Positions 49,955 through 59,870 are shown, numbered from the stretch's first letter. The stretch is DNA of 64,000 nucleotides from an uncultured Prevotella sp. (GCF_946404925.1 NZ_CAMJFM010000003.1:102887-166886), one strand, 5' to 3'. Numbers and translations: made by a program. Notes: generated by a model not told the origin, from the sequence alone.

Positions 49955-51012
49955 TGAGCGCATACGCCATATACAGACTGCCCCATGAAGACCACGCCAC
50001 ACTGATACGTCAGACAGAAGGTGAGCCCATGGAGATTCATTCGCTCACAGAGTTGAATGGCAAGCAAGGATTTGTGGTGGCACCATTCGAGGTGAAGGCC
50101 AATCAGCCCATTTTGGTGATACAGGGTGAGACCTCGACTCTTCCACTTGATGGTAGTCATGCTTGTCATCTCGACCAAGCGAAGCGCGTGGAGAGATCTC
50201 TCGACTACGCTCGAGATGACAATCCATCAGGGTATTACAAAATCGACTTTGCCAACTATCACTCACAATTGGAGGCTGATAACTTCCGCAAAATAGTGTT
50301 GGCGCGATGTGCTGATGAGAAGATAGACAAGAAGGTAGAGCCAATGGAGTTGTTCTATCGCGCTTGTGCCTTGTATCCACGCATGTTCATCGCCTTGGTT
50401 GAGACAGAAAAGAGTGGATGCTGGCTGACGGCTACACCTGAGATTCTGCTTGATGGAAAGGAAAACGATTGGCGTACCATTGCACTTGCTGGAACCATGA
50501 AACTTGAGGGCGACCAGCTTGATGGCGAGGGCGAAACCTTGACGTGGAGCACCAAGAATATACAGGAGCAACGCATAGTGGCTACATACATCACTGAGTG
50601 CCTGGAGCGGTTTACGGGCGACTTCCGCGAGGAGGGACCAAAGACGGTGAGAGCTGCCAATCTGGTGCACCTTAGGAGCGACTTTACATTTAAACTCGAT
50701 GATAATAAGCATATTGGCGACCTGCTGAACACCCTGCATCCCACACCAGCCGTGTGCGGACTACCCAAGCGCGAGGCGTTTCAGTTTATCGTCAAAAACG
50801 AACATACCCCACGTCGCTACTATAGCGGCTTTATGGGACCTCTGGGGGCCACTGAGACTCATCTGTATGTTTCGCTGCGATGCATGAACATAGATGACCA
50901 CACATGTCATCTATATGCAGGAGGCGGATTGCTGAAAGACAGCGTAGAAGAGCAGGAGTGGCTTGAAACTGAAGCAAAAATGGAAACAATGAGGAGATTA
51001 TTATATGTATAG
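49954..51012 (+). CDS. menF: Isochorismate synthase
   Basis: 352 residues, chorismate-binding family. C-terminal signatures: LRSDFTFKLDDNKHIGDLLNTLHPTPAVCG and RRYYSGFMGPLGATETHLYVSLRCM. It converts chorismate to isochorismate, the first menaquinone-specific step. Around residues 65-92 the protein carries an inserted segment (HACHLDQAKRVERSLDYARDD) encoded by a 60-bp dispersed repeat; the frame is kept. Overlaps menD by 8 bp. Confidence 0.94.
   Translation: MSAYAIYRLPHEDHATLIRQTEGEPMEIHSLTELNGKQGFVVAPFEVKANQPILVIQGETSTLPLDGSHACHLDQAKRVERSLDYARDDNPSGYYKIDFANYHSQLEADNFRKIVLARCADEKIDKKVEPMELFYRACALYPRMFIALVETEKSGCWLTATPEILLDGKENDWRTIALAGTMKLEGDQLDGEGETLTWSTKNIQEQRIVATYITECLERFTGDFREEGPKTVRAANLVHLRSDFTFKLDDNKHIGDLLNTLHPTPAVCGLPKREAFQFIVKNEHTPRRYYSGFMGPLGATETHLYVSLRCMNIDDHTCHLYAGGGLLKDSVEEQEWLETEAKMETMRRLLYV
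50163..50222. repeat. Palindromic dispersed repeat inside menF
   Basis: Perfect 12-bp inverted arms TTGTCATCTCGA (50163-50174) and TCGAGATGACAA (50211-50222) enclose GAGAGATCTCTC. The minus strand encodes CHLERSREIS, a peptide that turns up in many bacterial annotations as a translation of a widespread palindromic repeat. Confidence 0.8.
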
Positions 51013-52666
51013 CAGTAAGGAGAACGTAAACATACTGACGTCGTTGTTGGTAAAGCATGGTGTAAGGACCGCAGTTGTATGTCCAGGTAGTCGCAATTCG
51101 CCCATCTCGCACAACCTTTGCGAGTGTCCTGATATCGAGTGCTATCCAGTTACCGATGAGCGTAGCGCAGGATTCTATGCCTTGGGCATGGCATTGACGC
51201 TTTGCAAACCTGTAGTTGTTTGTGTGACAAGTGGTACAGCCTTGCTCAATGTGGCTCCAGCTGTGGCCGAGGCCTTCTATCAGCATGTGCCTCTTGTGGT
51301 AATATCAGCTGATAGACCTGAGCAATGGATTGACCAGCTTGATGGCCAAACCATGCCACAGCCTGATGCTTTGGGACACTTTGTGAAGAAGGCCGTGTCG
51401 CTGCCAGAACCTCACGACGAGGAGTCGCGTTGGTATTGTAATCGCTTGGTGAATGAGGCCCTCAATGAGTTGAACCACCATGGCTACGGACCTGTACATA
51501 TCAATGTGCCCATCAGCGAACCATTGTTCGAATTCAATGTGCCAGAGCTGCCTGATGAGCGCCATATACACTTGATAAACAGCCGTTGCGATCGCTATAT
51601 GCTCTCGATAGCATGCTCCGATCAGTTTGTGGCTGCCCAGAAACCTATGCTGGTTATCGGACAGATGTCGATGGAGCAATTGCTGCCAGCTGAGATCTAT
51701 ATGATTTCGCAATGTGCGGTGGTGCTTAACGAGGCATTAAGTCTGGGTAAGGGTGGTAGCCACTTCAATGAGGTGCTCTATGCCGTTTCTGGCAATCCTG
51801 ATTTCGAGCCCGACTTCCTGCTATACGTGGGCGATACCTTGGTGAGCAAGCGCATTAAGAAATGGATGCGCACACTGAAGAATACCAAGATTTGGGCCGT
51901 TACTGAGGATGGAAGAGTTCAGGACACTACCATGAATCTGTATGGTGTCATCGAGGGTCGTCCAGCTGATGTGATTGAGGATCTGGTGGAGTCGATCAAG
52001 ACAAAATCCATCAGCTCAACATCTCGCTATAAGGCCCGTTGGGATATGGCGCTCCGCAAGACGGCTCACATGGCGTTTACCTATAAGCCAGAATACTCGC
52101 AGATGGCTGCCGTCAAGATGTTCGAGGAGAAACTTGGCACGGCTGTAAACTACTACGTGCACTATGGCAATAGCAGCTCTATACGTTTGGCCAGCTTCTA
52201 TGCGCGCCACTTTGTGTATTGCAACCGTGGTGTTAATGGCATCGAGGGAACGCTTTCAACAGCTGCTGGAGGATCGGTGGTTACTGAACAAAAAGTGTTC
52301 TGTGCCCTGGGCGACTTGAGTTTCTTCTACGATCAGAATGCGCTTTGGAATCAGAACCTGAAGGGCAATCTGCGTGTGTTGTTGTTCAACAATCAGCAGG
52401 GCACCATCTTCAGCATGCTGAAGGGCTTGGAGCAGAGTGATTCGCGCGACAGATTCGTATCAGGTGCGCATACTGCTACTGCTCAGGGTATCTGTATGCA
52501 GAATAACGTGCAATACCTCAAGGCTACCAACATGGAGGAGTTGGCACAAGGCCTCGACACACTGATTAATGCGGAGAGCGATCGACCCATACTGCTCGAG
52601 GTACTGACTGAGGCCGAAAACGACGTGCGCATAGTGAAGGAATATTATCAAAAGTTGAATATATGA
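51005..52666 (+). CDS. menD: MenD (SEPHCHC synthase)
   Basis: 553 residues, ThDP-dependent. N-terminal [28 protein letters not shown] with the conserved catalytic Glu region ([16 protein letters not shown]), C-terminal ThDP-binding [36 protein letters not shown] (GD...N pattern). It condenses isochorismate with 2-oxoglutarate. Overlaps menF and menB, so is translationally coupled to both. Confidence 0.95.
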   Translation: MYSSKENVNILTSLLVKHGVRTAVVCPGSRNSPISHNLCECPDIECYPVTDERSAGFYALGMALTLCKPVVVCVTSGTALLNVAPAVAEAFYQHVPLVVISADRPEQWIDQLDGQTMPQPDALGHFVKKAVSLPEPHDEESRWYCNRLVNEALNELNHHGYGPVHINVPISEPLFEFNVPELPDERHIHLINSRCDRYMLSIACSDQFVAAQKPMLVIGQMSMEQLLPAEIYMISQCAVVLNEALSLGKGGSHFNEVLYAVSGNPDFEPDFLLYVGDTLVSKRIKKWMRTLKNTKIWAVTEDGRVQDTTMNLYGVIEGRPADVIEDLVESIKTKSISSTSRYKARWDMALRKTAHMAFTYKPEYSQMAAVKMFEEKLGTAVNYYVHYGNSSSIRLASFYARHFVYCNRGVNGIEGTLSTAAGGSVVTEQKVFCALGDLSFFYDQNALWNQNLKGNLRVLLFNNQQGTIFSMLKGLEQSDSRDRFVSGAHTATAQGICMQNNVQYLKATNMEELAQGLDTLINAESDRPILLEVLTEAENDVRIVKEYYQKLNI

Positions 52667-53514
52667 GAAATTGGAAACAGATAAGAGAATTTAAGGAGAT
52701 ACTTTTCGAAGAATATAATGGTATAGCCAAGATAACCATCAACCGTCCACAATATCGTAATGCCTTTACACCCAAGACCACTTGGGAGTTGAGTCAGGCT
52801 TTCTCTATGTGTCGCGAGATGCAGGATATTAGTGTGGTGCTGCTTACTGGTGCTATGAGCGAGGTGCCTGAGGGTAAGACCTTGGCTGATGTGAAACATG
52901 CCTTCTGCTCTGGTGGCGATATGCACGTAAAGGGCCGTGGCGGATATGTTGACGAAGAGGGTGTGCCTCGTTTGAGTGTGCTCGATGTGCAGATGCAGAT
53001 TCGTCGTTTGCCTAAGCCCGTCATCGCCATGGTGAATGGTTACGCCATTGGTGGCGGACATGTGCTACACCTGGTGTGCGACTTGACCATCGCTTCAGAG
53101 AATGCCATCTTTGGTCAGACGGGGCCTAAGGTTGGAAGCTTCGATGCAGGTTTTGGTTCTTCGTATCTGGCAAGAATCGTTGGTCAGAAGAAGGCGCGCG
53201 AGATATGGTTCCTTTGTCGTCAGTATTCAGCCAAGGAGGCCGAGGAGATGGGTATGGTCAACAAGGTTGTGCCCATTGAGCGCTTGGAAGACGAGTGTGT
53301 GGAGTGGGCCGAGATTATGATGGAACGTTCGCCATTGGCACTCCGTATGATCAAGGCAGGACTCAATGCCGAACTCGATGGCCAAGCTGGTATCCAGGAG
53401 CTTGCAGGCGATTGTACCATGCTATACTACTTCCTCGATGAGGCCCAAGAGGGTGGAAAAGCCTTCCTGGAAAAGCGCAAGCCCGACTTCAAGAAGTATC
53501 CTAAACTGCCTTGA
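52663..53514 (+). CDS. menB: 1,4-dihydroxy-2-naphthoyl-CoA synthase
   Basis: 283 residues, crotonase fold. Oxyanion-hole motif [17 protein letters not shown] near 85, [47 protein letters not shown] near 125-170, typical of MenB. It closes the second ring to give DHNA-CoA. Starts within the menD stop codon (ATGA). Confidence 0.97.
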   Translation: MRNWKQIREFKEILFEEYNGIAKITINRPQYRNAFTPKTTWELSQAFSMCREMQDISVVLLTGAMSEVPEGKTLADVKHAFCSGGDMHVKGRGGYVDEEGVPRLSVLDVQMQIRRLPKPVIAMVNGYAIGGGHVLHLVCDLTIASENAIFGQTGPKVGSFDAGFGSSYLARIVGQKKAREIWFLCRQYSAKEAEEMGMVNKVVPIERLEDECVEWAEIMMERSPLALRMIKAGLNAELDGQAGIQELAGDCTMLYYFLDEAQEGGKAFLEKRKPDFKKYPKLP

Positions 53515-53519
53515 TTTTT

Positions 53520-53553
53520 TAGGCACGGATTTCACGGATTAACACGGATTTTT
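53520..53553. repeat. CACGGATT repeat between menB and menC
   Basis: Three CACGGATT words (TTTCACGGATTAACACGGAT) fill the menB-menC gap. Similar words occur in the gltS/dnaK hairpin. A common type of intergenic repeat in Bacteroidetes. Confidence 0.6.
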
Positions 53554-53558
53554 GTTCT

Positions 53559-54599
53559 ATGCGATTTGAGATAGAAGAACGACTTCTGCATTTTAAGCAA
53601 CCAGCTGGGACTTCGCGAGGGGTGTATCTGACGAGGAAAATCTGGTTGATTAAGCTTGTGGATGGCGATAAGACAGGAGTGGGAGAGTGTGCACCATTGC
53701 CCGATTTGAGCTGCGATGCGATGGGCGACGAGGCGTATGCCTCTATATTAAATAAGGTGTGCGAGGATTATTGCACATCGGGCGAGATCGATTACGACGC
53801 TCTTCGCGACTACCCCTCGATGCTCTTCGGCCTCGAAACAGCGGTGCTTGATTTGCAAGCTTCTCACCTCTCCGCTCTCCGCTCTCACCTCTTAATTGAC
53901 ACTGCTTTCAGCCGTGGCGAAGTAGGTATCCCCATCAACGGACTTGTATGGATGGGCAATTACGAGGAGATGTTGGCACGATTGGAAGATAAACTCGAAA
54001 AGGGTTTCCGTTGTGTCAAGCTGAAGATTGGCGCCATCGACTTCGACAAGGAACTTGATTTGGTAAAGCGCATCCGCGACAGATTCTCATTTCACGAGGT
54101 AGAGTTGCGTGTGGATGCCAATGGTGGTTTCAAGTACGAGGATGCGCTCTATAAACTCGAGTTGCTCTCGCAATACGCCATCCATTCCATCGAGCAACCC
54201 ATCAAGCAGGGACAGTGGGCATATATGGCCGAACTCTGTAGAGAGTCGCCACTTCCTATCGCGCTCGATGAGGAACTGATAGGCATCAACGATCCTGAGA
54301 CCAAGCGCCACATGCTGAACATCATCAAACCTCGATACATCATCCTCAAACCATCGCTTCATGGTGGCATGATGGGGTGCCGCGAGTGGATCAGCATTGC
54401 GCGCGAAATGGGTATTGGCTCGTGGATAACCTCTGCACTCGAAAGTAACATTGGTCTTAACGCCATCGCTCAATTCGCTTCGAGCGTTTATGGCGATAAC
54501 ATCACCATGCCCCAAGGTCTTGGTACGGGTCAGTTGTTTACTGATAACATCCCCATGCCGCTCGAAATACGTGGCGATAAATTGTGGCTATGTCGTTAG
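53559..54599 (+). CDS. menC: o-Succinylbenzoate synthase
   Basis: 346 residues, enolase superfamily. Lys pair in FRCVKLKIGAIDFDKE (~150), metal ligands in ELRVDANGGFKYEDA (~185), IEQPIKQGQW (~215) and LDEELIG (~240). It dehydrates SHCHC to OSB. Residues ~103-113 (HLSALRSHLL) are encoded by a TCTCACCTCTCCGC repeat, an in-frame addition. Overlaps menE. Confidence 0.93.
   Translation: MRFEIEERLLHFKQPAGTSRGVYLTRKIWLIKLVDGDKTGVGECAPLPDLSCDAMGDEAYASILNKVCEDYCTSGEIDYDALRDYPSMLFGLETAVLDLQASHLSALRSHLLIDTAFSRGEVGIPINGLVWMGNYEEMLARLEDKLEKGFRCVKLKIGAIDFDKELDLVKRIRDRFSFHEVELRVDANGGFKYEDALYKLELLSQYAIHSIEQPIKQGQWAYMAELCRESPLPIALDEELIGINDPETKRHMLNIIKPRYIILKPSLHGGMMGCREWISIAREMGIGSWITSALESNIGLNAIAQFASSVYGDNITMPQGLGTGQLFTDNIPMPLEIRGDKLWLCR
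53861..53893. repeat. TCTCACCTCTCCGC repeat inside menC
   Basis: TTCTCACCTCTCCGCTCTCC and following GCTCTCACCTC form an imperfect 7-14-bp tandem tract inside the coding frame. Same family as 13789, 14262 and 54864. Confidence 0.75.
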
Positions 54600-55564
54600 A
54601 GGAGTTTCTGGAGGAGTGGAATAAACCATCGGAGTTTGTTGAGGTGAAGACCAGCGGTAGTACTGGTGAGCCCAAGCGTATGATGGTTGAGAAACGCAGG
54701 ATGCTGAATTCTGCGCGCATTACCTGCGATTTTCTTGGCCTAAAAAAGGGCGATACTGCCTTGCTCTGTATGTCTACCGATTACATCGCAGGTAAGATGA
54801 TGGTGGTGCGCTCCATCGAGCGCGGACTCAAGCTTATTAGTGTTGAGCCTTCAGGCCATCCGCTTTCTCACCTCTCCGCTCTCACCTCTCACCTCTCTCT
54901 TGTCGCTATGGTGCCGATGCAGGTGTATAATTCGTTGCAGGTGCCGGAGGAGAAGGAACGACTGATGGCGATAAGGCATCTGATTATTGGTGGTGGGGCG
55001 ATTGATGAAGCGATGGAACGAGAGTTGCGCGAGTTTCCAAATGCTGTTTGGAGTACCTATGGCATGACGGAGACTTTGTCGCATATTGCTCTTCGTCGTA
55101 TCAGTGGTCCTGATGCATCCGACTGGTACACCCCATTCCCTTCTGTCGAAATCAGCCAGAATGATGATGGTTGCCTCGTGATCAATGCCCCTGAAGTTTG
55201 TGCTGAAACCTTGGTCACTAATGACATAGTGGAGATTGTGAACAAGCGTTTCCGCATCCTTGGCCGCAAAGACAATGTGATTTGCTCTGGTGGTATCAAA
55301 CTCCAGATTGAGGAAATTGAACGCGAACTTAAACCTTACGTGCGCGTACCTTATATAATAAGTAAGCGAAAAGATGAGAAGTTTGGCGAGGTAGTTGTGC
55401 TACTAACTGAAAATTCAACTGAAGTGGCTCAAGCTATCTGCGAAAAACACCTTCCTAAATATCATCAACCTAAAGCCTACATTCATGTAGACCAAATTCC
55501 ACTAACTGAAACGGGCAAACCCGCCCGCAAGAAGGCTGAAATTTTAGCTCGTGATATAAAGTAA
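54590..55564 (+). CDS. menE: o-Succinylbenzoate--CoA ligase
   Basis: About 324 residues from ATG at 54590 (MSLEEFLEEWNKPSEF); ATG at 54584 is also possible. Adenylate-forming enzyme: P-loop VKTSGSTGEPKRMMVEK near residue 22, STYGMTETLSHIALR near 155, ILGRKDNVICSGGIKLQIEEIE near 225 and the C-terminal Lys TGKPARKK. Shorter than the ~450-residue type, as in other compact MenE proteins. Around residues 95-105 the SHLSALTSHLSL segment comes from the CTCACCTCT repeat. Last men gene; menA and menH are not in the window. Confidence 0.9.
   Translation: MSLEEFLEEWNKPSEFVEVKTSGSTGEPKRMMVEKRRMLNSARITCDFLGLKKGDTALLCMSTDYIAGKMMVVRSIERGLKLISVEPSGHPLSHLSALTSHLSLVAMVPMQVYNSLQVPEEKERLMAIRHLIIGGGAIDEAMERELREFPNAVWSTYGMTETLSHIALRRISGPDASDWYTPFPSVEISQNDDGCLVINAPEVCAETLVTNDIVEIVNKRFRILGRKDNVICSGGIKLQIEEIERELKPYVRVPYIISKRKDEKFGEVVVLLTENSTEVAQAICEKHLPKYHQPKAYIHVDQIPLTETGKPARKKAEILARDIK
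54864..54902. repeat. TCTCACCTC repeat inside menE
   Basis: TTTCTCACCTCTCCGCTCTC followed by ACCTCTCACCTCTCTCTT within the coding frame; same family as in menC and around the four-helix-bundle gene. Confidence 0.75.
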
Positions 55565-55566
55565 GA

Positions 55567-55592
55567 TAGGACTACTCTCGCGAGCAGTCCTA
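55567..55592 (+). terminator. Hairpin after menE
   Basis: TAGGACT (55567-55573) / AGTCCTA (55586-55592) with an inner CTCG/CGAG extension, 3 bp after the menE stop. No T-run follows, so intrinsic termination is uncertain. Confidence 0.45.
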
Positions 55593-55659
55593 CCTCGATT
55601 AGTTAGTAATATGATTAGGTCTATTAAGTTGATTGGTTATTCCTATTTATATCTTGCGC

Positions 55660-56709
55660 CTAACTTTCTCTATAGAAGTCAAGTGCCTCATAAATTTCAT
55701 CCTTAGTGGCCGTCTGGTTGATCAGAATATCACCCACACCGCCTAGTAGCGTAAAGTTGATGACGCCAGCCACGTTCTTCTTGTCGTGAGTCATCAGCTC
55801 CATCAGCGTTGGATAATCATCACATGTGATGTCCATCTTACCATAGTGGTCGAGTATGAATCTGGCCGTCTGGTGCATCTTATCGCTTGGGAATCCAGTC
55901 TTGATGGCACTCAGATACAACTCTACTATCAATCCCCACGCCACGGCATAACCATGGAGCACGGGTTTACGCTTCAGAGCCAGCGATTCGAACGCGTGTC
56001 CAGCGGTATGACCTAAGTTCAGAGCCTTGCGGATGCCCTTCTCAGTAGGATCCTCTGTCACAATACGCTGCTTTACGGCCACCGATTCGGCCACCATACG
56101 TTTCAGTTCCACCAGATTTGGCTTTTCGATGTCGAACGATAGCAGTTCGCCAAGCATCTTCTCGTTGTTGATGAGTCCGTGCTTCAGCATCTCAGCATAT
56201 CCACTCAGCATGTTCTCTACATCGAGTGTTTTCAGGAACTCTGTGTCCAGGATCACGCTCTTGGCATTGTTAAACACGCCAACCTCGTTTTTCAGACCCA
56301 GAAAGTTTATACCTGTTTTTCCACCTACCGATGCGTCGACCATCGAGAGCAGGGTGGTGGGTATGTTGATGTAGTTGATGCCACGCTTAAAGGTAGATGC
56401 AGCAAAACCGCCAAGGTCGGTCACCATGCCACCTCCTATATTTATTAATAAGGTGTGACGTGTGGCTCCACCTTCGCTCAGATGTTTCCAAACGGTCATC
56501 AGCGATGCAAAGTCCTTATGTGCATCGGTAGCCTGGATAACAATCTGCTTGGCATTTTTCAGGCAATCAAAACCCTCAACTACGGGCCAACAGTACTTGA
56601 CCGTAGTCTCATCAGCCAACACGAAGGTCATATCGTGCTCGCACTCAGAGATTGCCTCTTCGAGTGTTTTATCCAACTGGTCGGATATGATAACTTTTTG
56701 TGGGCTCAT
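55660..56709 (-). CDS. aroB: 3-dehydroquinate synthase
   Basis: About 350 residues from ATG at 56709 (MSPQKVIISDQLDKTLEEA). The track start at 56838 adds residues encoded upstream of the -7 box and is rejected. NAD-binding INIGGGMVTDLGGFAASTFKRG near 90, VGGKTGINFLGLKN near 130, zinc ligands in LNLGHTAGHAFES and LHGYAVAWG. Second step of the shikimate pathway, which supplies chorismate for the adjacent men genes. It is convergent with menE. Confidence 0.95.
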   Translation of the reverse strand: MSPQKVIISDQLDKTLEEAISECEHDMTFVLADETTVKYCWPVVEGFDCLKNAKQIVIQATDAHKDFASLMTVWKHLSEGGATRHTLLINIGGGMVTDLGGFAASTFKRGINYINIPTTLLSMVDASVGGKTGINFLGLKNEVGVFNNAKSVILDTEFLKTLDVENMLSGYAEMLKHGLINNEKMLGELLSFDIEKPNLVELKRMVAESVAVKQRIVTEDPTEKGIRKALNLGHTAGHAFESLALKRKPVLHGYAVAWGLIVELYLSAIKTGFPSDKMHQTARFILDHYGKMDITCDDYPTLMELMTHDKKNVAGVINFTLLGGVGDILINQTATKDEIYEALDFYRES

Positions 56710-56748
56710 TATCGTTTGGTTGCCTAATTTCGATTTTTTTTCTGCGTG

Positions 56749-56756
56749 CAAAGATA
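56749..56756 (-). promoter_or_regulatory. -7 box of aroB
   Basis: Minus-strand TATCTTTG (56749-56756), 39 bp before the ATG at 56709; no clear -33 box. It lies inside the longer ORF-track version, which supports the shorter start. Confidence 0.5.
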
Positions 56757-56863
56757 ACACAATTTTTTTAAAACCTAACATTTTAAATAAAAAATTAGTG
56801 TTTGCATTAAACTTTTTTTCGCTGTGTGCGTCAAACAATCAGTTAAAACGTTGAAAAAGTAAT

Positions 56864-59806
56864 ATGAGAAGACTATTAGTTTTGATGATGACCGTATCGT
56901 TAGCGGTTCTCTCAGTACATGCGCAACGCATGGTTTCAGGTAAAGTGATTGAGCAGGATACTCAAGATGCTGTTATTCAAGCCACCGCCTCAATTCTTTC
57001 GGGCGACAAGGTTGTTTCTAACGGCGTAACCAACACCGATGGTGCATTCCGTGTAAAAGCTCCCAGCGATGGTACCTTTACACTTAAGATTACTTATGTG
57101 GGCTTCAAGACCTACACTAAGAAGATTACCATAAAGGACGGTAAGGACTTCAATGCAGGCACCATCTCGCTTTCGCCCGATGCCATCATGCTGAAGGGTG
57201 CCACCGTTACGGCTCGCGCATCGAAGGTAACACTCAAGGCCGACACCTTTGTATATAATGCAGCAGCATTCCGTACGCCCGAGGGTTCGGTAGTTGAGGA
57301 ACTGGTTAAGCGCCTTCCAGGAGCCGAGGTGAGCGACGACGGAACCATCAAGATTAATGGTAAAGAGGTTAAGAAGATTCTGGTAGATGGTAAGGAGTTC
57401 ATGACTGGCGATACCAAGACCGCCATCAAGAACCTGCCTACCAACATCATCGACCGTATTAAGGCTTACGACAAGCAGAGCGATCTGGCCCGTGTATCGG
57501 GTATCGAGGATGGCGAGGAGGAGACCGTGCTCGACTTCGGTATCAAGCAGGGAATGAACAAGGGTATCATGGCCAATGCCGACCTTGCCATTGGTACCAA
57601 GGACCGTTACTCTGGCCGTATCTTTGGTGGTATCATGAATAGTGCTACCAAGATATTCCTGATGACCAATGCAAACAATACAAATGATATGGGATTCCCA
57701 GGTGGTGGCGGTGGAGGCCGTTGGGGAGGACGCCAAGGCCTCACAGCCACAAAAATGACTGGTTTGAATCTTAACTACGAGGGCACCAAGCTTAAGCTCG
57801 ATGGTAGCGTCCGCTGGAATCACAGCAATGGCGATGCTTTCTCAAAGGTGTCACGTCAGACTATCTATAGCGAGACCGTGTCGCAGTATAGCAATAGCAT
57901 CTCGCAGAACTTTACTCGTTCTAACGCATGGAATGCCCAGATGCGTTTGGAGTGGACCCCCGACTCAATGACTAACATAATGTTCCGTCCATCGTTCCGT
58001 ATCAACTCAAGCGATGGCGACAACAACAGCCTCGAGGCTTCGTTTACCGATGATCCATATAAATATGTAAAGTCTCCACTCGACGAGCTTAACACTCTCA
58101 TCGGCCAGGGCCTCGTTCAGAACGATCGCACCCAGACAAGCGTGTCGTATAGCGATTCTAAGAACCTCAATGGTATGTTGCAGTTCAACCGCCGTCTCAG
58201 CAATACTGGTCGTAACATCACCTTGCAGTTGAATGCTGGATGGAGCGATGGCGACAGCAAGTCAATCTCAAATAGCTTGATTAGCTACTACAACACAGGT
58301 GTTATCACAGGCGACACCATCAATCGCTATTCTATCACACCTACCAAGAACTGGAACTATAGCGCCCGCATCACTTATAGCGAGCCTATCATGCCTCGCA
58401 CCTACTTGCAGTTCTGCTACCAGTATCAGTATCGCTATCAGAAGAGCGATCGTGGTACTTACGATTTCAGCTCGCTGCCCGTTGTTGCACCATGGTCTGG
58501 AGGCTTCCGTTCGTGGGATAGCTACCTCAACCAGTTTGGCGTAAATAATATCGATCCTTATCGCGACGACAGCCAGAGCCGCTACTCTGAGTATCAGAAC
58601 TACATCCACACCGCTGAGGTGATGCTTCGCATAGTTCGTAGCGCTTATACCTTCAATGTTGGTGTGCAGATGGTTCCACAGAAGTCGCACTTCATTCAGG
58701 ACTATAAGGGCGTTCATGCCGACACCGTTCGCACCGTTACCAACTTTGCGCCTACCATGGACTTCCGTTGGAAGCGCAATCAGCAGAGTCAGCTGCGTTT
58801 CATCTATCGTGCCAACACCAGTCAGCCTTCAATGAGCGACCTGCTCGATATTACTGATAACAGCGACCCCCTGAACATCCAAAAGGGTAACCCAGGCTTG
58901 AAGCCTTCGTTCACTCAGAACTTCCGTTTGAACTATAACGACTACATCCAGAAGTATCAGCGCGCCATCATGACGTTTGTAAACTTCTCGACTACAGCCA
59001 ACTCGATTTCAAACAAGACCACATACAACCCTGAGACCGGTGGTCGTATCACCAAGCCCGAGAACATCAACGGCAACTGGAATGGTATGGTTGGATTCAT
59101 GTTCAACACCGCTCTCGACTCAGCTGCATTCTTCAATGTCAACACCTTTACCAATCTTAACTACGCTCACAATGTGGGTTACGTTAGTGTCGACTTGAAC
59201 TCCGATTCTCAGAAGTCGGTTACAACCACTCTTGGCGTCATGGAGCGTTTGGCAGCCAGCTATCGCAACGATTGGTTGGAGTTCGAGCTTAGCGGTTCGG
59301 TTAACTACAACCACAGCCGTAGCGAACTTCAGAAGAACAACAACCTCGACACATGGATGTTTACCTATGGAGGTATGATTGGTCTTACTGCACCTTGGGG
59401 CACATCACTCACTACTAATATGAATATGCAGAGCCGTCGTGGTTACAACGATGCCTCGATGAACACCAACGAGCTCATCTGGAATGCCCAGCTCTCGCAG
59501 AGTTTCCTGAAGGGTAACGCCCTCACCATCTCTCTGCAGCTGTACGACATCCTGCATCAGCAGAGCAACATCAGTCGCTCTATCACCGCTTCAATGCGTA
59601 CCGATACCGAGTACAACTCGATTACCAGCTATGGTATGTTGCACGTCATCTACCGCTTGAACCTCTTCGGAGGCAAGGCCGGTCGGCAGGGCTTTGGTGG
59701 TCCTGGCATGGGTCCTGGCGGTCGTGGTGGCCGTGGCGGTGGCTTCGGTGGTCCACGCGGTGGTGGTCCTCGTGGTGGTGGCTTCGGTGGCCCACGCATG
59801 TTCTAA
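56864..59806 (+). CDS. Outer-membrane beta-barrel protein with carboxypeptidase-like N-domain
   Basis: 980 residues. Signal peptide RRLLVLMMTVSLAVLSVHAQ, then a CarboxypepD_reg-like beta-sandwich (VSGKVIEQDTQDAVIQATAS..., residues 22-110), a plug-like section (GSVVEELVKRLPGAEVSDDGTIKINGKEVKKILVDGKEFM, 140-185) and a large barrel from ~230 to ~935. Related to TonB-dependent receptors of the OMP_b-brl_3 type common in Bacteroidetes. The tail after the last strand is an unusual Gly/Arg/Phe-rich stretch (GGRGGRGGGFGGPRGGG...). A GGGGGGRWGGRQG loop also occurs near 285. Substrate unknown; monocistronic with a terminator. Confidence 0.85.
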   Translation: MRRLLVLMMTVSLAVLSVHAQRMVSGKVIEQDTQDAVIQATASILSGDKVVSNGVTNTDGAFRVKAPSDGTFTLKITYVGFKTYTKKITIKDGKDFNAGTISLSPDAIMLKGATVTARASKVTLKADTFVYNAAAFRTPEGSVVEELVKRLPGAEVSDDGTIKINGKEVKKILVDGKEFMTGDTKTAIKNLPTNIIDRIKAYDKQSDLARVSGIEDGEEETVLDFGIKQGMNKGIMANADLAIGTKDRYSGRIFGGIMNSATKIFLMTNANNTNDMGFPGGGGGGRWGGRQGLTATKMTGLNLNYEGTKLKLDGSVRWNHSNGDAFSKVSRQTIYSETVSQYSNSISQNFTRSNAWNAQMRLEWTPDSMTNIMFRPSFRINSSDGDNNSLEASFTDDPYKYVKSPLDELNTLIGQGLVQNDRTQTSVSYSDSKNLNGMLQFNRRLSNTGRNITLQLNAGWSDGDSKSISNSLISYYNTGVITGDTINRYSITPTKNWNYSARITYSEPIMPRTYLQFCYQYQYRYQKSDRGTYDFSSLPVVAPWSGGFRSWDSYLNQFGVNNIDPYRDDSQSRYSEYQNYIHTAEVMLRIVRSAYTFNVGVQMVPQKSHFIQDYKGVHADTVRTVTNFAPTMDFRWKRNQQSQLRFIYRANTSQPSMSDLLDITDNSDPLNIQKGNPGLKPSFTQNFRLNYNDYIQKYQRAIMTFVNFSTTANSISNKTTYNPETGGRITKPENINGNWNGMVGFMFNTALDSAAFFNVNTFTNLNYAHNVGYVSVDLNSDSQKSVTTTLGVMERLAASYRNDWLEFELSGSVNYNHSRSELQKNNNLDTWMFTYGGMIGLTAPWGTSLTTNMNMQSRRGYNDASMNTNELIWNAQLSQSFLKGNALTISLQLYDILHQQSNISRSITASMRTDTEYNSITSYGMLHVIYRLNLFGGKAGRQGFGGPGMGPGGRGGRGGGFGGPRGGGPRGGGFGGPRMF

Positions 59807-59820
59807 AAACTAAAAACGAG

Positions 59821-59850
59821 ATTGCTCCAAATTTTTTGGAGCAATTTTCT
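59821..59850 (+). terminator. Terminator after the outer-membrane gene
   Basis: ATTGCTCCAAA (59821-59831) / TTTGGAGCAAT (59835-59845), 11-bp stem, 3-nt loop, followed by TTTTCTTTT. Confidence 0.85.
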
Positions 59851-59870
59851 TTTATCTCCGAAATTTTGTG

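Noticed and set aside
50045-50380. Antisense ORF containing CHLERSREIS
   Set aside because: Known spurious translation of a palindromic repeat; the real gene is menF on the other strand.
54590-55564. menE as a truncated gene
   Set aside because: P-loop, core motifs and the C-terminal Lys are all present; short MenE forms are usual in this group.
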